Of a DNA stretch of 19,835 bases, positions 1-6,264 are shown piece after piece. How positions within the stretch are numbered: the first letter of the stretch is position 1; every line of letters starts with the position of its first letter. The translations under genes and the position numbers were made by a program. Source of the DNA: CAZPLZ01 sp964587525 (GTDB lineage: Bacteria > Oederibacteriota > CAKKQC01); assembly GCA_964587525.1 (NCBI GenBank), contig CAZPLZ010000046.1, forward strand, positions 1 to 19,835. Reading direction: 5' to 3'. The notes beneath the pieces were generated by a model. That model made no database searches and had not been told where the DNA came from. It saw only the letters and a program-made list of their open reading frames with translations.

Positions 1-1
1 G

Positions 2-445
2 TTGCAAACCAACAAGATCAAGGAGGCCCTGGGCCTGTTCCAGTTCATCCATTCCTTGGACCGACCCCGGCTGGCTGAAGGCTTGAACCGGTGTGCCCAG
101 GCCGCCGGCACGCCCTGTCGCGCCCTGGTGCAAGTCAATGTCACCGGTGCCGCTGCTCAAGGGGGAATCCGCCTCGAGCAGGCCGAGCAATTTATTGAAA
201 AATGCCTGCAACTACCGTATCTTCGTATATGTGGCCTGATGGCGATTGGCCCTTATCCAGCCGAGGAGGTGGCCATCCGGAGTACGTATCGTTCGGTGAA
301 AGCGCTGTTCCTGCGTCAGGCCTCCCAGGTAGGGCCGGAGTTTACGATACTGTCTTTCGGCATGAGCGATGATTACGAGATTGCTGTTGAGGAAGGAAGT
401 ACGCTGGTGCGCGTCGGCACGGCGATTTTTGGTGAGAGGAGATAA
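2..445 (+). CDS. YggS/PROSC-family PLP homeostasis protein, C-terminal part (5' end cut by window)
   Basis: This is the last 147 residues of a YggS/YggS-like (YlmE, PLPBP) protein, a monomeric alanine-racemase-fold PLP carrier involved in vitamin B6 and amino acid homeostasis. Visible family hallmarks are the HLQTNK-like stretch at the very start (here LQTNKIK), the VQVN strand, GLMAIGPYP, and the C-terminal LSFGMSDDYEIAVEEGSTLVR phosphate-binding region followed by VGTAIFGER. Family members are about 220-240 residues, so roughly 80-90 residues, including the PLP-binding lysine region, lie upstream of the window. The TTG at position 2 is an internal Leu codon, not a start. The gene is followed 3 bp later by proC, and the yggS-proC pairing is common in bacteria. 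The family identification is firm; physiological role in this organism is inferred. Confidence 0.93.
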   Translation: MQTNKIKEALGLFQFIHSLDRPRLAEGLNRCAQAAGTPCRALVQVNVTGAAAQGGIRLEQAEQFIEKCLQLPYLRICGLMAIGPYPAEEVAIRSTYRSVKALFLRQASQVGPEFTILSFGMSDDYEIAVEEGSTLVRVGTAIFGERR

Positions 446-448
446 TGT

Positions 449-1258
449 ATGACGCGATTGGGATTTGTGGGTGGCGGAAATATGGCCGAGGCGTTGTTGG
501 CAGGCATCATCAAAGCCAAACTGTTAGAACCCGCCCAACTGCTGGTGTGCGATATCCGGGAAGACCGTCTCGATCAACTGGCGGCTCGTTACAAGGTCAA
601 GACGAGTCGGGACATTCTTGAGGTGGTGCGTGAGTGCGAAACGGTGGTGCTGGCGGTGAAACCGCCGCAGATCAAGGAAGTTCTGGATGAAATTGGTGAT
701 GAGTTAGGAAGCCATCACCTGGTCATTTCCGTGGCGGCGGGGGTTCCAATCAGGTTGATCGAAAGCAAGCTGTCCCGGTCGGTGCCGGTCATCCGGGTCA
801 TGCCCAACATACCGGCACTCGTCCAGGAGACGGCTGCAGGGATCGCATTGGGAACGCATGCCACCCCCTCTCATCGCGATCAGGCGGTTCAGATGTTCAA
901 CGCCATTGGTGAAGCTCTGGTGGTGAATGAGGATCAGATGGACGCAGTCACAGCGGTGAGCGGCAGCGGACCAGCGTACCTGTTCTATATGGTGGAAGCG
1001 CTCATACAGGCCGGCGTTGCCGAGGGGTTATCTCCCGAAGTTTCCCGAGCACTGGCGGTGCAGACGGCCTATGGCGCCTCACGCATGTTGAGCCTGACCA
1101 TGGAAGACCCTGCTGAGCTGCGGAAAAAGGTCGCCTCGGCTGGCGGCACGACTGAGGCGGCACTGAAGACCCTCGAGAGCAAGGGGTGGGATGCCATTTT
1201 GAGAGAAGCGGTGCACGTCGCGCGGATGCGGGCTGAAGAACTGGCACAGATGGCGTGA
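449..1258 (+). CDS. proC: Pyrroline-5-carboxylate reductase
   Basis: Catalyses the last step of proline synthesis, NAD(P)H-dependent reduction of 1-pyrroline-5-carboxylate to L-proline, in the cytoplasm. The 269 residues match the normal family length. An N-terminal Rossmann motif GFVGGGNMAEAL lies at residues 5-16, the MPNIPALV segment at 118-125, the SGSGPAY active-site loop at 171-177 and the P5CR signature VASAGGTTEAAL at 228-239. The ATG start is supported by a GAGAGGAG Shine-Dalgarno at 434-441, 7 nt upstream. The stop codon overlaps the GTG start of purB (GTGA at 1255-1258), which suggests translational coupling. No missing residues were noticed. Confidence 0.97.
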   Translation: MTRLGFVGGGNMAEALLAGIIKAKLLEPAQLLVCDIREDRLDQLAARYKVKTSRDILEVVRECETVVLAVKPPQIKEVLDEIGDELGSHHLVISVAAGVPIRLIESKLSRSVPVIRVMPNIPALVQETAAGIALGTHATPSHRDQAVQMFNAIGEALVVNEDQMDAVTAVSGSGPAYLFYMVEALIQAGVAEGLSPEVSRALAVQTAYGASRMLSLTMEDPAELRKKVASAGGTTEAALKTLESKGWDAILREAVHVARMRAEELAQMA

Positions 1259-2550
1259 TCAGGCGGTACACGCTCCCGCAGATGGGGGCGATCTGGGCCG
1301 AAGAGGCGAAGTTTGGCCGTTGGCTCACCATTGAGTTGGAGGTGTGCCGGGCGTTGGCCCGTCGGGGAGAGATCCCGCGGAAGGCGCTTGGGCAAATCGT
1401 GAGGCGTGCCGGATTTTCCTTGAGGCGTATCGAGGCTCATGAGAGGAAACTCCAGCACGATGTGCTCGCGTTTTTGGCCGCGGTGGAGGAACGTGTCGGG
1501 ACCGCTGCGAGGTTTATTCACAAGGGGCTGACCTCGTATGACATCGTGGATACAGGCCTGTCCATGGCCATGCGCGATTCGCTCGCCGTTATCGAAACGG
1601 GACTAAAGGGGTACGCGGCGAAACTTAAAGCCCTCGCCACGAAGTACCGGGAGACCGTCATTGTGGGCCGGACACATGGGGTGCATGCCGAGCCGACAAG
1701 CCTTGGGCTGAAATTCTTAACACACTACGCTGAGGCTCAGCGCAACCTGAAGCGGCTGACCCAGACACGGGAGACAGTCGCCGTTGGCAAGCTGTCGGGT
1801 GCGGTCGGCAATTATGCGCACCTTCCACCTTCTCTGGAGCGCGGGGTGTTGCGGCGGCTGGGGTTGAAGGCTGCGCCGGTCTCCACACAGATCCTGCAGC
1901 GCGACCGGCACGCTGAGTATCTGGCCCTTCTCGCTATAATTGCAGGCTCACTGGAAAAACTAGCCACGGAAATCCGTAACCTGCAGCGGACGGAAGTGCA
2001 AGAACTTGAGGAGCCGTTCACCAAGGACCAACAGGGGTCGTCGGCAATGCCGCACAAGCGGAATCCGGTTCTGTGCGAGCGCGTGTGCGGGCTCGCCCGG
2101 GTGGTCAGGGGGCATGCGCTGGTGGGATTTGAAAACATCGCGCTGTGGCATGAACGTGACCTGACCAATTCCTCGGCGGAACGGGTGACGATTCCGGATG
2201 CCTCCATCCTGGTGGATTACATGCTGCACCTGTTGAACAAGGTGCTCGACGGCATTGTCATTTATACGGACCGTATGCGGGAAAACTTAGAAAGAACCGG
2301 CGGTCTAATCTACTCGCAGCGGGTGCTGTTGGCACTGGTGCAGGCTGGCATGAAGCGCGAACAGGCGTACAAGCTCGTTCAGGGGTGTGCCATGCGTGCC
2401 CTAACGGAGGGAAGGCCGTTTCGGCGGCTCCTGAATGCCGATCCGGTTGTTCAGCGGTGCTTGTCCACCTCCACGCTGGATGCGTGTTTTGACCCGCGCT
2501 ATTATTTGCGCAATGTGGCGTCGGTGTACCACCGGTTCGGGATACGCTAA
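1255..2550 (+). CDS. purB: Adenylosuccinate lyase
   Basis: Fumarase/aspartase-superfamily lyase that acts twice in purine synthesis: SAICAR to AICAR, and adenylosuccinate to AMP, releasing fumarate each time. It has 431 residues, the typical length of the short (Bacillus/Thermotoga-type) PurB. The N-terminus RRYTLPQMGAIW is the usual start of this subfamily. The GRTHGVHAEP motif carries His141, the expected general acid, and the superfamily signature SSAMPHKRNP sits at residues 262-271, holding the catalytic Ser in the flexible loop. The start is GTG at 1255, inside a 4-bp overlap with proC; no later start would keep the conserved N-terminus. purS follows 33 bp after the stop, another purine gene, so the pairing is functionally coherent. 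Confidence 0.96.
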   Translation: MIRRYTLPQMGAIWAEEAKFGRWLTIELEVCRALARRGEIPRKALGQIVRRAGFSLRRIEAHERKLQHDVLAFLAAVEERVGTAARFIHKGLTSYDIVDTGLSMAMRDSLAVIETGLKGYAAKLKALATKYRETVIVGRTHGVHAEPTSLGLKFLTHYAEAQRNLKRLTQTRETVAVGKLSGAVGNYAHLPPSLERGVLRRLGLKAAPVSTQILQRDRHAEYLALLAIIAGSLEKLATEIRNLQRTEVQELEEPFTKDQQGSSAMPHKRNPVLCERVCGLARVVRGHALVGFENIALWHERDLTNSSAERVTIPDASILVDYMLHLLNKVLDGIVIYTDRMRENLERTGGLIYSQRVLLALVQAGMKREQAYKLVQGCAMRALTEGRPFRRLLNADPVVQRCLSTSTLDACFDPRYYLRNVASVYHRFGIR

Positions 2551-2571
2551 ATGAGATCGCGGAAACGTGTC

Positions 2572-2578
2572 AAGGGAG
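2572..2578 (+). promoter_or_regulatory. Shine-Dalgarno that decides the purS start
   Basis: AAGGGAG lies 5 nt upstream of the ATG at 2584. An earlier in-frame ATG at 2551, directly after the purB stop, has no comparable site and would add 11 residues (MRSRKRVKGVW) that PurS proteins do not have. Confidence 0.7.
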
Positions 2579-2583
2579 TCTGG

Positions 2584-2892
2584 ATGGCCCGCGTCTGTGT
2601 GGGTGTGAAGCCGGAGGTGCTGGACCCACAGGGCAAGACGATACGGAGCGCGCTGGCGTCGATCGGGTTCAGAAACGTTCGTGATGTGCGTGTGGGCAAA
2701 CATTTCTGGATCACCCTGAACGGGGGACTGTCCCGCGAGCGTGCGGCGCACGAGGTCAGGAATATGGCTGAGAAAGTCCTCTCGAATTCCATCATCGAAA
2801 CCTTCTCTTTTACGCTGGCCAGAATTTCCTCCCCCCTCACCCTCCCCTCTCCCCCTAAAAGGGGGAGAGGGGAAATGGATGATAACCCATGA
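2584..2892 (+). CDS. purS: Phosphoribosylformylglycinamidine synthase subunit PurS, with repeat-derived C-terminal tail
   Basis: PurS is the small subunit that bridges PurL and PurQ in the multi-subunit FGAM synthase of purine synthesis. The first ~78 residues fit the family: MARVCVGVKPEVLDPQGKTI, then a GF-NVRDVRVGKHF strand region, and VLSNSIIETFSF near the natural C-terminus (PurS proteins are about 80-85 residues). Translation then continues for about 24 residues (ARISSPLTLPSPPKRGRGEMDDNP) through a C-rich/G-rich palindrome before stopping, so this copy is 102 residues. The tail is Pro/Arg/Gly-rich and is probably disordered. The start is set by the AAGGGAG site at 2572-2578. The stop overlaps the pheA start (ATGA, 2889-2892). 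purL and purQ are not in the window, so the partners must be encoded elsewhere. Confidence 0.85.
   Translation: MARVCVGVKPEVLDPQGKTIRSALASIGFRNVRDVRVGKHFWITLNGGLSRERAAHEVRNMAEKVLSNSIIETFSFTLARISSPLTLPSPPKRGRGEMDDNP
2843..2873 (+). repeat. Palindromic C-rich/G-rich repeat element inside the 3' end of purS
   Basis: A perfect 13-bp stem, TCCCCTCTCCCCC at 2843-2855 and its complement at 2861-2873, encloses a TAAAA loop. The arm is preceded by a CCTCCCCCCTCACCC tract (2829-2842). This resembles the dispersed CTCACCCTCCCCTCTCCC-type palindromes seen at many sites in environmental bacterial genomes, which give the recurrent LTLPSPP peptide when translated. Here it is read through in frame and forms the PurS tail. 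In the mRNA the hairpin would sit 15 nt upstream of the pheA start, and its GAGAGGGG arm is the only purine-rich sequence near it. Confidence 0.8.
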
Positions 2893-3980
2893 CTGGCAAC
2901 AAGAGGAAGCTCAAGGTCCTGCGCCGGCGTGTGGACGCTGTGGATCAGCACTTCCTCGGCCTGCTCAACCGCCGGATGCGGCTCGTGAGTGAGATTGCCC
3001 GGGTCAAGCGTGCGGAGCGCCTGCCTACGTACGCCCCTGAACGCGAGGAACAACTGCTCCGAGCCCTCGCAAAGCGCAACCGGGGGCCGGTCACCCAGGA
3101 GGCTCTGCGCGCGATCTATCGTGAAATTCTTTCTGCCGCCCGGGCGGTGGGTGAGCCCGAACGGGTGGCCTACCTGGGGCCAGAGGCGACGTTCACGCAC
3201 ATGGCGGCCCGGGCACGGTTCGGCTCCCAGGCGGTCTATGTCCCCGTCCGTTCCATCGGCGATGTGTTCTACGAGGTGGACCGGCGCAAGGCTGATTACG
3301 GGGTGGTGCCGGTCGAAAATTCGACCGAGGGGGTGGTGAACTACACGCTGGACCGGTTTGTGGATTCGGATCTGAAGATCTGCGCTGAAGAGCTGATGCC
3401 GGTTCAGCATGTGCTGATGTCGAATGTGGGAGATTTGGATGCGGTGCGGGAGGTGTTTTCCCATCCCCAAGTTTTCGGACAGTGCCAGCACTGGATTGAT
3501 GACCATCTGCGCAAGGCCCGGCTGGTTGAGGTGTCGAGTACCGCTGAGGCGGCGTTGAAGGCCACCCAAGTCAAAAGAGCCGCGGCCATCGGGACCGAGC
3601 TGGCCGCCCGTATGAACAAGCTGAGAATCGTGGCCAGGAACGTGGAAGATCTGCCGGGTAATTACACCCGGTTTTTTGTGCTCTCCAAGTCGTGGAGCAC
3701 GCGTACTGGACGGGACAAGACATCGGTGATGTTTTCCGTCAAGGATCGCGTGGGCGCGCTGTACAACATGCTCCAGCCGTTCCGAAAGCACCGTATCAAC
3801 CTGACCTCGATCGAATCGCGGCCGTCCCGCAAGCGGGCATGGGAATATTATTTTTTCGTAGATTTCCTGGGTCACGTGGAGGATTCGTCTGTGGCTCGGG
3901 CTCTGGGCGAACTGGAAAAGAACTGCACGTTGCTCAAGTTGCTTGGTTCCTATCCGGCCGCCGGACTCTTCAACCGATAA
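2889..3980 (+). CDS. pheA: Bifunctional chorismate mutase / prephenate dehydratase
   Basis: Converts chorismate to prephenate and then to phenylpyruvate, the committed branch to phenylalanine. The 363 residues match the usual P-protein length. An AroQ-type chorismate mutase helix domain spans about residues 6-85 (LRRRVDAVDQHFLGLLNRR). The prephenate dehydratase domain spans about 92-270, with YLGPEATFT near its start, the ENSTEG motif at 143-148, SHPQVFGQC, and the catalytic/diagnostic NYTRFF with TRF at 260-262. A C-terminal ACT domain follows from about 280, with the Phe-binding ESRP at 309-312, so feedback inhibition by phenylalanine is expected. The ATG overlaps the purS stop, so expression is probably coupled to purS. 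Downstream hisC and aroF complete an aromatic amino acid cluster. Confidence 0.96.
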   Translation: MTGNKRKLKVLRRRVDAVDQHFLGLLNRRMRLVSEIARVKRAERLPTYAPEREEQLLRALAKRNRGPVTQEALRAIYREILSAARAVGEPERVAYLGPEATFTHMAARARFGSQAVYVPVRSIGDVFYEVDRRKADYGVVPVENSTEGVVNYTLDRFVDSDLKICAEELMPVQHVLMSNVGDLDAVREVFSHPQVFGQCQHWIDDHLRKARLVEVSSTAEAALKATQVKRAAAIGTELAARMNKLRIVARNVEDLPGNYTRFFVLSKSWSTRTGRDKTSVMFSVKDRVGALYNMLQPFRKHRINLTSIESRPSRKRAWEYYFFVDFLGHVEDSSVARALGELEKNCTLLKLLGSYPAAGLFNR

Positions 3981-4003
3981 CACCAAAGCACAAAAGATTA
4001 TTC

Positions 4004-5140
4004 ATGCAACGATTCATGAATGTGCGCGCGGCGGGGGTTGAGCGCCTCGCGCGGGCTGAAGTCCTGAAGCTTCAACCGTACCGTGGTGGCAAGTCCCTGG
4101 ATGAAGTGGAGCGGGAAACCGGACAGCGAAATTTCGTGAAGTTGGCCTCCAACGAGAACCCGCTGGGCCCATCACGAAAGGCGCTGGTCGTCATGCGGCG
4201 GGCCATCCGGGACGTGCATCTCTATCCTGAATCCGGGTACCCATTATTGAAACGGGCGATTGGCGCCCGGGTCAGGCTCACCCCGCAGCACGTGATTCTC
4301 GGTGACGGGTCGAACGAGGTCCTGGTGCTGGCCGCGAACGCGTTTCTTCGCTCCGGTGATGAGGCGGTAATGGCAAGCCCTTCGTTTGTCGTGTTCAAAC
4401 ACGCGGTGGTCGGCGCCGGAGGACGCCCGGTGATGGTGCCGCTTAATGAGGATCTCCAGCACGACCTGCCAGCGATGGCGCGAGCGGTCACAAAGCGAAC
4501 CCGTCTTGTGTTCATCTGTAATCCGAATAATCCGACCGGCACCATCGTGCGTCGGAACGAGGTCGAGGCTTTCCTGCGCCGCCTTCCTGGTCATGTCATT
4601 GTCATCTTTGATGAGGCCTACGCGGATTTCGTGGATGACCGAACATACCCATCGACGCTGGTCTATGTCCGCCGTGACCTTCAGGTGTTGGTGGTGCGTA
4701 CCTTTGCCAAACTCTATGGGTTGGCGGGGTTGCGCATTGGATACGGACTGGGACCGCCTGTACTGGTACGCGTGCTGGAACGGCTCCGCCAGCCGTTTAA
4801 CGTGAACGCCCTTGCCTACCGAGCTGCGGTGGCTGCGCTTGCGGACCGGGCTCATGTCACTCGGACTCTTCGCTGCGTGAGAACGGGCCGACGCTGGTTA
4901 GGCCAGGAGTTGGCAAAGCTGGGACTGACGGTGATTCCCAGCCAGGCCAACTTCCTGCTGGTGAACGTTGGTCGAACGGGGGCCCGCGTCGCCGATCAAC
5001 TGCGAGCCAGAAGGATCATCGTGCGCTCGCTGCCCGGTGAGTTGTTGCACTCCCATGTCCGCATTACGATAGGCACGCCCCCGCAGAACCGGGCCGTGGT
5101 GAGGGGGTTGCGAGCGGTTCTGTATAATACCCCGCCATGA
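4004..5140 (+). CDS. hisC: HisC-family aminotransferase (histidinol-phosphate / aromatic amino acid aminotransferase)
   Basis: A fold-type I PLP aminotransferase of 378 residues. It shows LQPYRGGKSLDEVERETG and KLASNENPLGPS near the N-terminus, NPNNPTG at 173-179, DEAYADF at 203-209, the Schiff-base Lys236 in RTFAKLYGLAGLRIGYG, and a C-terminal VRITIGT with the substrate-carboxylate Arg. Family knowledge says HisC makes histidinol phosphate, and that paralogues in aromatic operons transaminate phenylpyruvate or hydroxyphenylpyruvate. Its place between pheA and aroF makes an aromatic role likely here, alone or in addition. The reading frame is open back into pheA, but ATG at 4004 is chosen because it falls just after the pheA stop and precedes the conserved region; ATG 4016 is an alternative. 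No clear Shine-Dalgarno is seen. Confidence 0.9.
   Translation: MQRFMNVRAAGVERLARAEVLKLQPYRGGKSLDEVERETGQRNFVKLASNENPLGPSRKALVVMRRAIRDVHLYPESGYPLLKRAIGARVRLTPQHVILGDGSNEVLVLAANAFLRSGDEAVMASPSFVVFKHAVVGAGGRPVMVPLNEDLQHDLPAMARAVTKRTRLVFICNPNNPTGTIVRRNEVEAFLRRLPGHVIVIFDEAYADFVDDRTYPSTLVYVRRDLQVLVVRTFAKLYGLAGLRIGYGLGPPVLVRVLERLRQPFNVNALAYRAAVAALADRAHVTRTLRCVRTGRRWLGQELAKLGLTVIPSQANFLLVNVGRTGARVADQLRARRIIVRSLPGELLHSHVRITIGTPPQNRAVVRGLRAVLYNTPP
5123..5128 (+). promoter_or_regulatory. Candidate -10 box inside the end of hisC, upstream of aroF
   Basis: A perfect TATAAT falls within the last codons of hisC, 8 nt upstream of an ATG at 5137. No -35 box is recognisable at 16-18 nt spacing. It could give a separate transcript for the aroF end of the operon, starting close to position 5135. 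It may also be fortuitous, because Tyr-Asn codons produce TATAAT. Confidence 0.3.
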
Positions 5141-5163
5141 CCTTTCGACGAGTCGAACCATGA
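5137..5163 (+). other. Eight-codon mini-ORF (MTFRRVEP) linking hisC stop to aroF start
   Basis: ATG at 5137-5139 overlaps the hisC stop (ATGA), and its own TGA at 5161-5163 overlaps the aroF ATG (ATGA again). The 19-nt hisC-aroF gap is therefore bridged exactly by an in-frame micro-ORF. It could allow ribosomes to re-initiate from hisC to aroF, or it could be chance. The encoded peptide contains one Phe and no run of aromatic residues, so classical attenuation is not suggested. Confidence 0.3.
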
Positions 5164-6173
5164 TTATCGTCCTGAAACCCCGGGCCACTGAACGCGACAT
5201 ACAGCGGCTGACGGCCAGAATTCGGAAGCTTGGCCTTCAACCCTATGTGTCCCGCGGCAAGGAGCGGACCGTGATCCCGGTCATCGGGGATGAGCGGATC
5301 TTAAGCAACGTCCCCCTGCTCAGCTACCCCTTTGTCGAAAAAGTAATGCCCGTCCTGGCCCCATTCAAGCTGGTCAGCCGCGAGTCGCACCCTGCGAGGA
5401 CCGTGGTCCGCGCTCACGGCCTGGTGGTGGGAGAGAAAAAGCTTGCAGTGATTGCTGGGCCGTGTTCCGTCGAGGGAGAAGCCATGATCGTCAAAATCGC
5501 ACGGGCGGTCAAGCGAGCTGGGGCGACCGGGTTGCGTGGTGGCGCCTTCAAGCCACGGACCTCGCCGTACAGCTTTCAAGGCCTGGGAGAGGAGGGGCTG
5601 CGGTTTCTGGCTCAGGCCCGTGAGGCGACCGGGCTGGCGGTGGTGACGGAAGTGCTGGACACGCGGGACGTTGAGCTGGTGGCCAGGTATGCGGATGTCC
5701 TACAGGTGGGGGCACGCAACATGCAGAACTTCGAGCTCTTGAAGGAAGTTGGGCTTTCTCGCCGTCCGGTGCTGTTCAAACGGGGTCTCAGCGCAACGAT
5801 CAAAGAATACTTGCAGGCGGCGGAATATATTCTGTCGCGGGGGAATGACCAGGTGATCCTGTGTGAGCGGGGCGTCCGCGGGGTGGAGGACTACACCCGG
5901 AACACCTTCGATCTCAATGCGATCCCGGTGCTTAAAGAGCTGACTCACCTGCCGGTCATTGCCGACCCCAGCCAGGGTACCGGAAAGTGGTCCTACGTCG
6001 CTTCGGTGTCGCAGGCGGCCATCGCGGCAGGCGCCGACGGGTTGATTCTGGAGGTACACCACCAGCCGGAGAATGCCCTGTCCGATGGGGAGCAGTCCAT
6101 CCTGCCTTCCCGGTTTGCGGCCCTGATGAAAACCCTTTCGCCGCTGGCCCGTGCAGTGGAACGCTCGCTTTAA
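5160..6173 (+). CDS. aroF: 3-deoxy-7-phosphoheptulonate (DAHP) synthase, type I-beta, with His-to-Gln at a metal-ligand position
   Basis: Condenses phosphoenolpyruvate and erythrose 4-phosphate, the entry step of the shikimate pathway. The 337 residues comprise an N-terminal ferredoxin-like regulatory domain (about 1-70, MIIVLKPRATERDIQ...) and a TIM barrel, the Thermotoga maritima-like architecture. Visible barrel motifs are AGPCSVE (Cys102), GGAFKPRTSPYSFQG (128-142), QVGARNMQNF, FKRG (207-210), CERGVR and LEVH...ALSDG (Glu298, Asp309). The DPSHGTG motif reads DPSQGTG: Gln272 (CAG) replaces the His that, as I recall the T. maritima enzyme, is one of four metal ligands at the same residue number. 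The other three ligands are intact. Translation may be coupled to hisC. No tyrA or shikimate-pathway gene follows; a 91-bp gap and the bactofilin gene come next. Confidence 0.94.
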   Translation: MIIVLKPRATERDIQRLTARIRKLGLQPYVSRGKERTVIPVIGDERILSNVPLLSYPFVEKVMPVLAPFKLVSRESHPARTVVRAHGLVVGEKKLAVIAGPCSVEGEAMIVKIARAVKRAGATGLRGGAFKPRTSPYSFQGLGEEGLRFLAQAREATGLAVVTEVLDTRDVELVARYADVLQVGARNMQNFELLKEVGLSRRPVLFKRGLSATIKEYLQAAEYILSRGNDQVILCERGVRGVEDYTRNTFDLNAIPVLKELTHLPVIADPSQGTGKWSYVASVSQAAIAAGADGLILEVHHQPENALSDGEQSILPSRFAALMKTLSPLARAVERSL

Positions 6174-6246
6174 GCTTGTGGAATTTGACTTTCCTTCAGC
6201 TTTACCATAGGTTAGTAAATGATGACTTTTCGCTGGGGGGAACCCT

Positions 6247-6255
6247 TGCTATCAT
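6247..6255 (+). promoter_or_regulatory. Extended -10 promoter element for the bactofilin gene
   Basis: TGCTATCAT matches the extended -10 form TGnTAnnnT and ends 9 nt before the ATG at 6265. A transcript would begin at or just before the start codon, consistent with the lack of a Shine-Dalgarno immediately upstream. An alternative is a TTGACT box at 6185-6190 paired with a poor TAGGTT at 6208-6213 (17-nt spacer), which would give a normal leader. Confidence 0.4.
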
Positions 6256-6264
6256 AAAAAGACC

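Noticed and set aside
2822..2892. Hairpin in purS as a transcription terminator
   Set aside because: No T-tract follows the stem and the frame reads straight through into an overlapping pheA start.
2547..3986. Long open frame of 479 codons on the - strand opposite purS and pheA
   Set aside because: It is antisense to two genes with clear family motifs, its translation shows no recognisable domain, and long antisense frames are expected in GC-rich DNA.
3692..4003. Upstream extension of the hisC frame into pheA
   Set aside because: These codons are out-of-frame pheA sequence; the conserved aminotransferase N-terminus begins after 4004.
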